Part shown: one piece after another, positions 34,985-46,857 of the stretch
How the letters are laid out: each line of letters begins with the position of its first letter
Numbering within the stretch: position 1 is the first letter of the stretch
Assembly: GCA_023853785.1 (NCBI GenBank)
Contig: JAJIRX010000067.1
Span: 1 to 64,000, forward strand
Source of the DNA: Psilocybe azurescens
Lineage: Eukaryota > Basidiomycota > Agaricomycetes > Agaricales > Agrocybaceae
Direction of reading: 5' to 3'
Length of the DNA stretch: 64,000 bases
Made by a program: the position numbers and the translations under genes
The notes under the pieces: generated by a model
Databases searched by the model: none
What the model was told of the DNA's origin: nothing
The model's input: the letters and a program-made list of their open reading frames with translations, nothing else

Positions 34985-37814
34985 ATGTTCAAGGGTCTTC
35001 GTCGCACTGATAACTCTGCTAACAACCGAAAGCGGACTCTTTCGTCTCTTCCTACTCTCCCAGCAGGAAGATCCATATCGTCCAGTGACTACGCTAAGCA
35101 ATGCCAAAAATAATGGAGCTCTATTGGGCAATACGTGACCTCCAGTGTGTCGCTACTGCAATCTCTGATTAACTTGTTGACCCTTTCTCATAGTGTTGAG
35201 ACCGTGTTTGACTTGCCTAGAGTCGTGGTGATTGGAGGGCAGTCCAGTAAGTGATGACTAAGTGTTATCCGAGTTTCGTTTCTTACATCTCCATTTATTA
35301 GGCGGGAAGAGCTCGCTTGTAGAGGCAGTCAGTGGGGTGAGTGTAGCGGGGTTGTATTTTCGATGTGTTACTCATATAACTTCAGATAACCGTTCCTCGG
35401 GACAGTGGCACCTGTACTCGGTGAGCATCCTAATTTTCCTGGTCAATTGTTTCTCACAAATCCCCTTAGATGCCCCATGGATTGCGCTATGTCTAGCGAA
35501 GCAAACACATGGTCCTGCACCATCAAACTACGTCGTGCCTTCGATCGAGATGGAAACAATCTCGCCATTCCAACAACAGAGTCGTTTGGTCCTGTCATTG
35601 TGGACAAATCACAGGTGGAAATATGGATTCGTCGCGCTCAGGCCGCTATTCTTAGCCCCCATAGACCCAGCTCCGACTTCACTTCCATGACTGCAAACGA
35701 GCTGCGGAGTAACTCAGACACCGAAATTCTTCCCTTCTCCAAGAATGTCGTCCAGATCAGGGTGAAGGATCCCAAGGCTACCGATCTCACATTTGTTGAT
35801 CTGCCCGGTAGGCTCATTCGGATCCTTCTCTGTTTATTTTTCCTGACACGAAACATCGATTGATATCAGGCCTGATACAGAACGCCGAAGAGAATTCAAT
35901 CATGTTGATACGCAATCTCGTTGAAAGCTATATTGTGATGCCAAATACCTTAATCGTAGTTGCGATGCCCATGACAGGTATGTTCTATATCTGATATACG
36001 ACTTCTTATTACCATCTTATCTAACATGTCTTTAGATGATATAGAAAATATGCAGGCCCTAGCGATTGCGAAAGACCCCAGGATCGACCCGCACAAAGAA
36101 AGAACCATTGGTTTGTTCAAATAACCAATTTTTGAACATGACATCTCACTGAGCCGTATGACCTTCGCAGGTGTTCTCACTAAGCCAGACACACTGGGAA
36201 AGGGTTCTCGAGGCCGTCGTGAAGCCTGGAAATCACTCCTCGAAGGTAAAGAGACCGAACAGAAAGCCAAACATGGATATTACTGCGTCCGGCTCCTCGA
36301 TGACGATGAACGCGCTCGAGGTGTTGGCAGGTTTGATTCGGATAAGATAGCCTCCGAATTCTTCGACAACACTGAACCTTGGTGCTCCATTGCCGATCGA
36401 GGTCGATTTGGCATCTCAAACTTCATCAGGGATATAAGTAAACTTCTCATCGAGCTAATCGAGAACAAGTAAGATTCTATATACGACTTAATTTATATAT
36501 CTCACATTGTCAATTCTCTAGCCTTCCTGGTCTGCAGAGCGCGGTAGATTCTGAGCTTGAACGATGCGTTCATGCTCTCGAGAAACTGCCACCAGTTTCT
36601 AGTGACGACCCAGCAACCGAGATCATGATTTGCGTCTATGAGTTTTGCAAGGCAGTCACAAGCAATCAGGAACACGGGACGCATCAGCTGGAGTTCATAC
36701 AAAGGAACCGATACAGATATTCTGCATTTAAACATGAAATAGAGATGACGACACCGAATTTCCAGCCCTTTGAGCAAGTTTATACTGGCATGTCGTCTTA
36801 CAGTAACGTGGAATCTCAATGCGAAGCTCGTGCACTACCTGACATACGGGAGATTATCAAAAGTACAGTGAATTATCTCCGTATCTTCATTTCTGAACAC
36901 TGAACCATGCTTTTCAGATCGATTTCATGGGAGCTCCCGGGCCATATTCCTTATAATGCGACGAAAACGCTGGTAGTGCAGTATACTTCTTTGTGGAAGG
37001 AACCTTCCCTGCGATGTTTTCAAGACATAACAAAGAATACTCACGAATATCTTGACATACTGCTGAGAGAACATTTCGGCAGATACAAGGATCTGGAAAG
37101 ATATATAAGGTATGTTAATGAAAATAATCACAGCAAGATATTCTTGTCCTAATTGAGATTTTAGGGGTTGGTGTTCTCAGAACATGAAAGTCACGTTCAG
37201 AAAACACGTCAAGTCATCGAGAGGCTACTTGAGCTTGAGAGTACCCCGTTGTACACACTCAACCTCACAAGCTATGCTCAAGAGAAGAATACTTGGCTAT
37301 CCAAGTATAAAAATATGTGCCAACCGATCAATCGCGTGCTAGTACCATCCCAAAGCTACTATGATGCGGGCACAAGACAACCCTTGTCTATTATTTATCC
37401 CTTCCCACCATCTGCTCCTACCAGCCATCCTGCAGCTTCAACACGGGATGACGAGATAAACGTCATGGCTGACGTTCAAGCTTACTTTCAAGTCGCACAC
37501 AAAGTATGCATATGTGTTACATCCCTGATTGTAAACAAACTTCCAACTGATCGTTCTCTTTTCTTTCTTAGCGCATCATTGACTACATTCCTTTGACCAT
37601 TGAGCATGAGCTTAACCAAGCTTTTGCAACTTCAATAAATCGAACCCTTCTGCATGCCTTTGAGAAAGGTGTCCAATCAGGGGATGTTGACATACACGAT
37701 CTCATTCGTGAAGATCCCGTCATAGAAAGGAAAAGAAAGGAACTTGAAGATAGGAAATTGCGCTTGACCCAGATTAAAGAAAAGTTAGATAGTTTTTGCC
37801 TGGGCGTTAACTGA
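34985..37814 (+). CDS. Dynamin-family GTPase (Dynamin_N, middle, GED)
   Basis: Large membrane-remodelling GTPase. GTPase motifs: P-loop GGQSS-GKSSLVEAVSG (joined over the intron at 35249-35302), switch I region ITVPRDSGTCTR, G3 DLPG (~35800) and G4 TKPD (~36180). The middle domain covers about 36.5-37.5 kb. The GED-like end lies after the last intron (IIDYIPLTIEHELNQAFA to SFCLGVN, TGA 37812). About ten short introns. The mushroom family often starts with a SSDYAKQC-type helix, present here (~35080). The frame breaks at an A5 run (35106-35110): one more A gives QKIMELYWAIRDL, joining an intron (35130-35198) that leads to VETVFDLPRVVVIGG. Without that base the N-terminus would end at 35113. 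I chose ATG 34985; ATG 34892 is an alternative. Its subgroup among fungal dynamins is not clear. Confidence 0.88.
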
Positions 37815-38439
37815 GGTCAACTACACTCAAAATGCGTTGCTTATACCTTCATAAATTTATACCTGTATACAATATATGCCTATTTTCCTGATATGCACAC
37901 TGTCTACTTTATCGTATCTTGAGAGAAACATATCACAGAAAGAAATGGAAACTTTAGGGGACAATGACTGCCGTTAGATGTCTCTGGAACTTCGAAAGGG
38001 TGTAGAACTGTCCCATAAAAGGGAAAGTCTGGCATGTCGAAATCGACCTTGTATGTCCATGTCTTGGGGCGTTTAGTCCGACGGGAACACTCTGTGAGTG
38101 ATTGCTCTAAATTTCTAAATTATTGAGAGTGGACTGGATGCGCCTGTCGCGTTTTGTAGGAGACCACGTGGCGTTATCAGAGGGTCACAAAGAGGCCGTT
38201 CGGTCTTGCTTATCTTTGCCTCCTCTTCCTCCTCTTCCTCCTCCTCCGCCACATCACCTCGCCGCCCTCAAAGTCAGAGTTCTCTGTCCGGCTTTCTACA
38301 ACGTTTGATAAACGTTTGTCTGCACATTTCGAACAACTTGTCATATTTTTAAGATTCAGTGTCGCCGGTCTCAAGCCTGACATTCGAATTTGTTTCGTTT
38401 TTGCTGAGCTGACTGTAACCTTTAATCATTTCTCTGGCA
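37815..38439. other. Intergenic stretch with a (CCT)n tract
   Basis: Mostly unique sequence. A short CCTCTTCCTCCTCTTCCTCC tract lies at about 38219-38245. No gene is supported; it may hold the 5' part of the candidate gene at 38440. Confidence 0.45.
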
Positions 38440-39120
38440 GAAAACGGCTCCCTCACTTTGGAAACTTGGACGACCATAGACGTCCTGCCAAGAGACGTGA
38501 AGAGAGGCGTTCAAAATGTTGCTGACGTAACCTTAGAATGTGTGAATCTAGAGCTGAATATATACGTTAAAAGTCGACATATTCTCTCCATATTGACATA
38601 ATTTTACCTTCTCCTTCAAGTATTCCTCCTGGAATAATATCAGTAGAGCAGTTAATGTCTAAGCTGGCTAATCAAATCTCGACGTGAATATATGCGTTTG
38701 AATTCAATGTCATCAATTTCAATTTGACATACCAATGGTCTTCTCTTTCGAAGGTACCTCCGGTGCTGGGACAACATTCACAGAGCATACGAGGCTTCAT
38801 TAAGTTGGAGGAATTTCTGGTCAACCTTGAGGTGGATATATGTGCTTGAATTCAACGTTAACGATCTAAACTGACATACATATGTCTTCTCTTTCCAATT
38901 CACTTCCGAAGATAACATTAAGAGAGGAGGCAACGCGAGAAGGCTGGTTATTCCTGAGGTGAATATATGTATCAGTATTCAACATTATTGACCCCAATTT
39001 GACTTAACTTGTCTCCGCTTTCATGTTTAGCTCCTGGGATAAGATTAGTCGAGCTGGCTGGCTGAGTTCAAAGGTGAGAGTATGCGTTAGTACTCAATGT
39101 TGTTGGTTTCAAACGGTAGC
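38440..39120 (+). repeat. Tandem array of intron-plus-exon modules (~115-150 bp)
   Basis: Five related units. Each starts with a donor-like GTGAATATATG (38681, 38831 as GTGGATATATG, 38959, 39073 as GTGAGAGTATG; the first, 38553, reads CTGAATATATA) and runs through TTGAATTCAA...TTGACATA...CTTCTCTTTC to an acceptor-like AG. A short coding-like piece then begins with CC(T/G)CC(T/G)G. The pieces translate as PPGIISVEQLMSKLANQI, PPVLGQHSQSIRGFIKLEEF and PGIRLVELAG. An upstream piece (38440-38550) reads NGSLTLETWTTIDVLPRDVK. I do not recognise a family. Confidence 0.5.
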
Positions 39121-39144
39121 GCCTTGTTATATTTCTATGTTTCA

Positions 39145-40262
39145 TCTGTAACAACGGAGTGCGTGGATCCACAGTCACAGTGGTCCATGGAAAAATCAAT
39201 ATCTGCAGTGCTGGATGCGGGTCCGCCTGCGTTGCTTCCTTGTATCGCAATAACGAGCTCTGAGGTAGGTGGATAGTCGACGACCCAGCGATGTTCATTT
39301 GGCCAATTGGATGTTATGCCCGAACGAACAACTTCACCCTGAGCGTACAGAGTGAATGCATCATCAACGTAAATGAGGATGGTGGCAGAGCTCGAAGTTC
39401 GACCGGGAGGGAGGATTATGGTTTTGCGGAAGGCTCGAGCTCCGATAGGTGCTGCTCCGTTGACGATTTCGTTTGTCCAGATATGTTCAGCGTCTTGAAT
39501 AGTCAGTGGAGTGGATGAGGCAGAAGGAGGTATTTGAATGTTTCTCTAGAGCGCTGCTCCGTAGTTGGCCTGAACTGTAGCTGCTGGCCAACTGCTATCG
39601 TCAAACCTGAGCTGCTGAAAGCCGGCAGGTACGGTCTTGCTAACATGCCAGCTTGAATCGCTGAATATGTTCTGGGTGAAACCATCGGTATAGCAAATCT
39701 GGCTAGCTGCGAGGACACCTGCGGGATTGAACCCTCCGCGTGTTGCGACGTTGTAATTTGTGCCGTTGATAGCAAAGACGTTGCAGTCAGGCTTGAGGCG
39801 GACACAGTATGCTTGAGCTTTAGTCCAGATAGTTTCTGCTACGACCTTGGCTCCGTTGACGTAGAATGTATAAGCATTGTCGATGGTAAGAAGAATGTTG
39901 CCTGAGAGGGCTTGTTTTCCTTAAGGAGAATAAAAATCGCGACGGAATGCACACGAACCGGGTGAAAGCCTGGCGTCACCAGGCTCACTGAGAGTCACGC
40001 GGAGAATTACAGGACCACGATAGAACGATAGAACGACTGACTGGGTTACAGGTGCGTACGGTGCATAATGTGTACGAGAGAAGTCGGTGTCGAGGGTTGG
40101 GGATCGCGGTCACGTGTACGTAAATGTAGAAGATAAGATAAAACGGAAAGGGGCTATGGTAAGACTGGGGCGCGAGGCTTACACCGGGGACGGTGTTTCC
40201 AGCTGAATTAATTTCGTTTGTCCAAATTCATTTCGACGCTGAGAGATCGATGGAAAGAGCGC
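39145..40262 (-). pseudogene. Broken galactose-binding (jelly-roll)-like protein gene
   Basis: The minus strand reads two related modules of a beta-sandwich carbohydrate-binding type known in mushrooms. The first includes SGNILLTIDNAYTFYVNGAK, CNVFAINGTNYNVATRGG and FSDSSWHVSKTVPAGFQ. The second includes HIWTNEIVNGAAPIGARAFR, SSATILIYVDDAFTLYAQG and PPTSELVIAIQGSN, ending at TAG ~39145. A fragment of a further module (IWTNEINSAGNTVPG) lies at 40190-40255. Stops interrupt it: TAG at 39546-39548 in YGAAL*RNIQ where related repeats have Trp (TGG to TAG), TAA at about 39922, and TGA at about 40237. It is not functional. Its precise family and substrate are unknown. Confidence 0.55.
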
Positions 40263-40971
40263 GTGCTGCTCATATCGCAAGAATAAAAGAAAGGAAAACT
40301 ATGAACTAGTGAGTAGTTCATTCAATAATGCTAAAAATAATGCTCCCTGTGGTTGTGCATCGTTGCCACAGTTGATGCCTTGTGGTCAGATTATCACAGT
40401 GCAAGGGCACTTTATATTTGACGTTGATAGCAGCCAAGCATTTGTTGCACAATCAAGCTAAGTAGTATATCTACTACTTATGCATAGTGTATTCTCGGCG
40501 CAATTTGTTGTGCTCCACAAAAAAACCGAGAAAGGCTATAATAGACTGGTCATCGCAAACATGAGCCCATAGGATGGTGTGCTTCATGGGTATGGTACCA
40601 TTAGCCCATTTTTAGACTTCGCTAATGAAAAGGTATGACAAAACGACTGAATATCGAGTATGTGTCTGCGGCTATAAAACCTAGACAACTTTAATTCCGC
40701 TCTGGCGTCATGGTCCTAACTGTACTTTAAAACAAATGTTCTTCTGTTCTACAATTCGCCATACGGCTAAAGAAATAAGAACCGACTGATAAATTTCTCG
40801 TTAGTAGTATCAGACTTGCAAGTAGAAACCCAATCGACTATCACTTATACGCCGTACCTTCCTCAACTTTGTGGAACGTCTGGATGGAGCTAAACTAAAA
40901 GCCACTCTATAAAGGGATCTAGTAGTCGTGATGCAGAGGAATGTCTTAGGTGAGCGGCAAAAAGGTTACAG
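40263..40971. other. Intergenic stretch, no gene supported
   Basis: Unique-looking sequence with no coding or RNA gene seen before the tRNA at 40972. Confidence 0.5.
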
Positions 40972-41057
40972 TGCCTCGTACCCGGGTTGAACGAGTGACC
41001 TTCTCATGTTTTGCTGAAGCTTACAAGTGAGACGCGCTACGACTACGCCAACGAGGC
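40972..41057 (-). tRNA. tRNA-Thr(UGU) with a ~15-nt intron
   Basis: Acceptor GCCTCGT pairs perfectly with ACGAGGC. A-box TGGCGTAGTCG, anticodon loop CTTGTA(A) with anticodon TGT, anticodon stem TCTCA/TGAGA after removal of a ~15-base intron directly 3' of the anticodon, T-arm ACTCG-TTCAACC-CGGGT, discriminator A. It appears intact. Confidence 0.93.
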
Positions 41058-41573
41058 TACGACCGTGCGCCTTTGTTTACAGTAAACAACCAGGTATAGT
41101 AAGCTCGTGATGCAACGCCGCCCCTCAAGTGCGCCTCTGTAGCTTCCCCGAGATGGTGTGTTTCGCCACTCCTCCTTACCTTTCTCCATTACAACTTCAC
41201 TATGTTGCCACTACGCTCCCAAATAGTGCATCAATGTCTCCTATATGGATGTTTATATAATGAAAGGGCGCATGACCGTTTTATTTAAAAACATCTAGCA
41301 TTTCGTAGACTATACTCCAGTCTACTTGATTGAATTGTAATTGTTTTGCATGTAGTGGGAGCCAAGGGGAAAAAGTCAAGCTTTTTTACGAATTCCAGAT
41401 TGAAACATGTGAGGCTAATATGGGTGCAACCCGTTTTCGGATAGAATAAGCTGGATCGAGACTAAGAATTTCGCACATGGCTGGAATTGCGAAGCAAAAC
41501 TTCATTGAACGAGTGACTTATTGTATCAACCGCGTGATTATATCACGACAAGTGGGTCAAGACATAAAAAGAA
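41058..41573. other. Spacer between the two tRNA-Thr genes
   Basis: About 516 bases without a gene. The two tRNAs lie on the same strand but are too far apart for a tandem dimer. Confidence 0.6.
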
Positions 41574-41676
41574 TGCCACGTACCCGGATTGAACGAGTGA
41601 CCTTATCATTGCCGCACTGGTCATATTGACCGTGTGCTAGTACAAGTGACACGCGCTACCACTACGCCAACGCGGC
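41574..41676 (-). tRNA. tRNA-Thr(UGU) with a ~32-nt intron
   Basis: Acceptor GCCGCGT / ACGTGGC pairs with one G-U. D-arm GGCGTAGTGGTAGCGC, anticodon TGT in loop CTTGTAC, stem TGTCA/TGATA after removing an intron of about 32 bases, T-arm ACTCG-TTCAATC-CGGGT. Its mature form closely resembles the tRNA at 40972, but the introns differ in length and sequence. Confidence 0.92.
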
Positions 41677-42308
41677 CTCTTTCTCCACTCAATATATGTG
41701 GCTGCCGCTCACTCTGTAATGGTGTACCAGTTTTCAGCTTCTGTGATTTGATTTCAAAGTTTTAATATGGATACAAGTACAAAACGCAAACGATAACATC
41801 GAGACTAGAAATAAAAGTACAAGTGAGAAAGCGATTACCTCAAGGGATCCAGGTGGAAACAAAGTCTTGCCAGGACACGAACCTGCCCATGGGCCAAGAG
41901 ACTTCCAACGCCTCCTTGATATGGGCGGCCGTGATATGGGTAAGCAAAGTTAGCTAACCAAGGGTCATATTTTCTCTCTCACAAAATAAATCCGTGAGTT
42001 GCGCAAGGTCGCTCTTCGAAATCGTGGGAAACTTCAAGGCAAAATTCTGCATGAGCTGGGGCACTGGATTCTTCCCGACGCCAACTCGACGCCGGCACTT
42101 TCTTCAACGACAGCGGGCGCGGCTTCAAGAGGAGGTAACCAGGATGGGGCTGGTACAATGGTTTTTAAGGGAAAGATACATTTTTCCGATAAGCGCCGGA
42201 AAGTTCAAAGTGAAAGTTGAAACAGATTTTTAAGACAATGATCACAGACGAAAATGTCAATGGCAAGGTGGATGACCTAGTTATTAATAGATTATTTGGG
42301 TAATGACT
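41677..42308. other. Intergenic; contains a 73-codon ORF of unknown meaning
   Basis: ATG 41999 to stop 42220 (+) gives MRKVALRNRGKLQGKILHEL followed by GHWILPDANS and a basic tail. It has no recognised domain and no visible partner exons. The HELGH string matches the HExxH pattern by chance as far as I can tell. Confidence 0.3.
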
Positions 42309-43818
42309 TCATAGCGTTGTAAGACCACTCTTGGCATCAATTTGGGCCAGGAAGATGCGAGTATTGGCAAGAACAATTAACTTTCCATCCCCTGCAAACG
42401 CCATGTTGGCAACATCTGATCCAATAAAGACTTTGCCGAGGAGAACTCCGTCCTTCCGGAAGATCTGAAAAATGGGCCATTACATCGCTGTTGCCTTGAT
42501 ATAGCCAATCGGTACACACCTGGACACCGTCTCCGCTAGCGACATAAACATTCCCCTTTGAATCCACCTGTATTCCATCGGGACCTCCGGAATCTATGTA
42601 GACGAAGACTCGCCTGTTGTTGAAAGCGAAAGTCTTGGAATCGACATCATATGCATAACTAAAGTGACATTAGTTAACAACAGATAGTGTGAGTTGCTCA
42701 TAACGTACACAGTCGAAGGCAATGTCTGGTTAGTTATTCCCGCCGAGTCGCCGCTAATTGAATCCAATTAGAACACATAGTATCTCTAGAATGACGTCGC
42801 TTACATGTAGCCGATTTTTCCGTCTGGGCTAAATGCAATGCCATTTGGTGTAACAAAGTTATCAGCTACCATTCTGACGAGTCCACTCTCCGGGTCGAAC
42901 ATATAGACTTGGCTTGGCAATAATGGCGCGGGTTTCTGGTCACTTGTAAAGCCCAAGCTACATTGAAGAGAATTAGTCCAAATATATCACATTTCAAACA
43001 TTATAATACCTGTCATCCGTGAAGAAAATATTACCACTGGGATGGATTTTAAGATCATTCATCGAGTCAAATTGACGACCAAAGAAATTATCAAGGAGCA
43101 CAGTGGCATTGTTGGGTGCATTTGGATTTAAGAGGACGAGAGCGGACGGCAGGTTCCCTCGGCCACGCGTGGCCAGCACGAAGGATCCCTTGAAAGGGCC
43201 AGTCGCCCCGTTTGTGATCTGCACTGTCTCCGGGAGGGAAAGCTATTGATGATCAGTTAATATGAGATACGGTGTGTGAATAAAAGCTTACAGTTTCAAA
43301 TGGAATGTTAATATTTGCGACGTTGGAGGCCAACGCTTTCTCCACCAGTGTCATGTTAATCTTGCTTATACGATTGCTGTGATTGAAGCTACTCTCCGGG
43401 ACAAAGACGCTGCTAGCAAAGAAGATCTCATTTGTTGGAGCGTTGAAGAACGGCGCCTCGAATGCGAAGCCAGACGCGAAAGTGTTATTCACTGCGATCG
43501 TTCGAACTGTTGCCTTGGGTCCGAGAATATCGAGGAAATCGGAATGGAATATTTGGAAAAATGGTGGAGTGGTGTTGGTTGGGTTGAACTGCTGAACGAA
43601 CGCGTTTTGTCGGAATGTTGCATTTTGGCCCAGTACCGCAAAGGACAATGGCGGGATCGACTAAATAAATGGTCACTTAACGTAATGCATTGTTCAATAA
43701 ATGAACGTACAACTGCACCAGGAGGTATTTTCGCTGCATCAATCTGAGCCGCTACAACACGAGAAAAGACCAGAGACGAGGACAGGATTAATCGAACTCC
43801 CTGACGCACCATCATCAT
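42309..43818 (-). CDS. Secreted SMP-30/gluconolactonase-like beta-propeller protein
   Basis: Start MMVRQGVRLILSSSLVFSRV at 43818: a basic N-terminus and hydrophobic stretch followed by VVAAQ, a plausible signal peptide. The body has the SMP-30/gluconolactonase-type six-bladed propeller landmarks: FDSMNDLKIHPSGNIFFTDD (~43060), NFVTPNGIAFSPDGKIGYI (~42850), GGPDGIQVDSKGNVYVASGD (~42570) and VANMAFAGDGKLIVLANTRI (~42400), ending DAKSGLTTL at TGA 42309. The conserved Asn/Asp of 'TPNGIAFSPDG' and 'PDGIQVD' are the usual metal/substrate ligands. About seven short introns, all GT-AG. Members hydrolyse lactones in the cell exterior or vacuole; the true substrate here is unknown. Length (about 390 aa) is normal. 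Confidence 0.88.
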
Positions 43819-44576
43819 GCGACAGACATACAGAAACTCCTCAGATGGTCTTTTATAAAGATTCCAGGGCACACCGTGAATATCTTCTGTGCGAAATATG
43901 CCAGCTATAATGGGATGAGAAGCTGGTAGCCCCTATGCAAATAACGAGTGGTCATTTCATCCTGCACTGCGAATAACATGTATAAGTGTAGCGTGGAAGC
44001 GTGGAGGATTGAAATCAGTTGTGGTATGCAGGTCCTGGTTAATTGAATACAAATGAGAGCATTTTATGCACATATCTAATACCATGAAACATATCCCCAA
44101 CGCTGTGGTACTCGGGCCAAAGAATATCCTTCGACACGCTAAAACCGAATCATGAGTGTTCTTAGAGAAGTAGCAACTTAGCTTGATATGGAAATTTCCT
44201 AACACACCTGCAAAAGATGCCGTGAAATTAGGCTATAGGTGCATGTCATCCAGTTTTTGAGAATGTATTTATTGTATCTGTGAAATAGCTGACCTGGTCC
44301 AGTGGATAGTCGATCACGTTAAACGCCAGAGCTTTGAATCAAATAACTAGATAATCGAATAAAACTATATAGCCAAAGCTCCTTTCCTGATTATATATCA
44401 TGCTAAATTTACCTGGGATAAAAGAGAAATTCTGCGGTGCGACTTCCTGGGTTAATTTTCACTCCGCATGGTATCATGAGACGATCAACAAAGATTATTG
44501 ATAAGCCAAGCTACCATCATCACACCACCATTAAGCGTGTCGTAAAATTTCTAAGTACAATTAGCTATTTTGAAAA
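43819..44576. other. Intergenic stretch between SMP-30-like and HET genes
   Basis: It should contain the promoter of the minus-strand SMP-30-like gene. No gene or RNA supported. Confidence 0.5.
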
Positions 44577-46563
44577 TCACACGATGACCAACTCCCGAAT
44601 ATCTGCCTGTCCTTCTTCGAAGAATGTCGTCGTATTTTCTGGCCAGTCATACTGTCGAAATGACCCAACCCGAGCCCAGACATCCTGTCCCGCATCCTCG
44701 TTCCCTTTTGCGACTATGAGCCCCATTTTCATCCATGTAGTACTCGAGGTGGCATGCACGACTAGCAGAGCCCAAATCTCCATCTTAGGATCGGGTTCGA
44801 TGTCGGGAAGGAAGGTCACCCTATCATCAGCACTATTCTCTTCAGCAATCGTTGTCCCCCATCTCAGCTTGTATCCGTAATCACCATCACCCAGTTCCCA
44901 GCGCACCTTGAGCAGCGGGCCGCGGGCACGGATATACGCACTCGCTAGCTGCCCATTCTCTGCTGCTAGATTGGCAACAGCTTCAAGAATCTCGATCTTC
45001 CAGTCGAATGAGTAGTCGAAGTCTTGGATACCCGGGGCGACTTCAGAGTCGAGGGAGGCCCATGACCATGTTGGGGCCTGATACGGGCCCGACGGACGTC
45101 TGTGCGGTCGGTCAACGTACCAAAGAAGTTCCGGAAAGACGTACTCCTTCCACATTCCAGCCAGAATGTGCAACCCTGTTTTCGACTGTACGAGGTTGAC
45201 AATTCCTGCGATGGCCACGAGCTTGTCTGTACCATACGTCAAACCACAAGGGTTATACATCGATATGATTCTCGTCCACCATCGCCAAAACATCCTATAG
45301 CTCGTGTCAAACTGGCCGGTTACTGTAAGGGTGCATGCTTGATGTATCGCCTGCTTGGTGGTGCTGTCATTCTGCATCATCTTTGAGGAAATATTGCTTT
45401 CAACATCGCCCAAAACGCATTCCCAATAGATTCCAAATGAGCCATAGAAGAGCGTTCGTGGGGAAAGCATTCGCTCTTGCATGACCCAAGCACGTTGATG
45501 AAGCGGTTCCACGGTCGACCCAAATCCTGTCCGATTCAGATTTGTTTTCTCCTTTTCGGGCGGTATATAAACAGTCTGACCTGAGGTTAGCTCAAATGTG
45601 TAGCGTTGAAAGCAAAGTGGATTGCGAGATTTGAAACAGCCACCGTCCCCATCCGTGGAGCCTAACGCAGCAATGGTGCAGGTAGATCCTCGGTATATAT
45701 CGCCCATAATGGCAGACTCCGATTTCCAATGAGCAGCCGAATCTTGGATTATACAGAGCGAGTCGATCCAGATGTACCGGTACCCAAGTCTACGAGTGAT
45801 CAAGACCGCATCCTGGAATGTTTTCGGAAGGCTGGTTACTTCGATGTCGGATAGAAAGGCAGAGAGGTTCGAGGAGGTTAACTTCATTATATGACTACCA
45901 CCCCAACGATGGCTGAGAGTCAAGTATCGAGGCCGATCTGGTAGGTCTTTTGAGCGACATAAATGCAGCTTTTCTGGTTCGATTTCCACCAGATATGTCG
46001 GGAAAGCGGAGACATTAGCCGAGGCAGGCGTCACTCTAACCTCCCTCGCAGAGTTGGTGTTCGGAAAGACAATGATTTAACCATGTTCGTGCGAGGTCAA
46101 AGGTCGCGTCCGATCCAGTTGAGATGCTCCAGGATGCTGCAGCGGGTCCGTTAGGGAATCGTGTAGGATCGACGTCTACGCTAAGGGTGACCTCTTGAAG
46201 CAGCATTCCTGCAGTATCCTTCATTCTCACGGTGAAAAATACTAAAGGAGATTTGCTGTCTGTATTACCGCTGAGATTACGCGTCAAGTAGACCCATACG
46301 ACAGATTCCGATTCTGTGAGTATATCGCTTTCGGAGTGTGCTGGACATATCGCCTGGCTAATAATTGAGCAAACGTGGCATCCTTTCAAGCCAGATGTTT
46401 GAACATCGCGGACCAGATACTGGGCAACGATAGGACTTCGAGAGAGCCCGAGAAGTTTAGTGGAATCTTGGAGATAGTTTTGTACGAGGCTGATGAATGC
46501 TTTGCATTTGTCGCAGAGTACATATGGTATCGCCGCATCATTATTCTGCTCATGATCCCGCAT
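44577..46563 (-). CDS. HET-domain (heterokaryon incompatibility) protein, one frameshift
   Basis: Two adjoining open frames on the minus strand form one ~660-residue HET protein. The first (46563-46036) has the N-terminal Cys-containing part of fungal HET proteins (YVLCDKCKAF, LKGCHVCSII, HCLSEHQLC). The second (from ~46050 to 44577) has the HET core: RYLTLSHRWGG, TFQDAVLITRRLGYRYIWID, SLCIIQDSAAHW, IMGDIYRGSTCTIAALGS, then LHQRAWVMQERMLSPRTLFY. The frames do not match at about 46045-46050 (GAGGGAGG); removing one G would join them as C-E-E-V-R-V-T-P. HET proteins act in non-self recognition and cell death on fusion of unlike strains; whether this member does is unknown. No introns are needed. 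Confidence 0.85.
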
Positions 46564-46740
46564 TTCAGAAAGAATAGTGGTTGATCATGATAATTGTGGT
46601 TGAAAAGACAAAACGTCCCGTATCTGTCCGACGAGAAATGAGTGCGTGACATCCTCGTAACCACCATACGGATTCTGTGACTTCGAATAAAGACCAGTCA
46701 CATCGCTGCCGGCACCCCAACGTCAGCCATTGCGGCTTCA

Positions 46741-46763
46741 GCTGCTGCTGCTGCTGCTGCTGC
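46741..46763 (+). repeat. (GCT)7 microsatellite in the HET/OMA1 divergent promoter
   Basis: Seven GCT triplets within the ~294-base space between the divergent starts at 46563 and 46858. Confidence 0.9.
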
Positions 46764-46857
46764 CCTAAGCTGTAAATCCATTTGCTTACACTGCTTTTCA
46801 TTCTATCGTGATTGAAAACGAGACACAGAGCAAAAACTCAGATCAAATCAAACTCGC

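Noticed and set aside
34892..35113. Separate 73-residue gene before dynamin
   Set aside because: Its end SSDYAKQCQK is the normal start region of the dynamin protein; the stop comes from one missing A.
41999..42220. Small ORF containing HELGH, as in zinc peptidases
   Set aside because: No further peptidase features, no third ligand and no neighbouring exons; a five-residue match is not enough.
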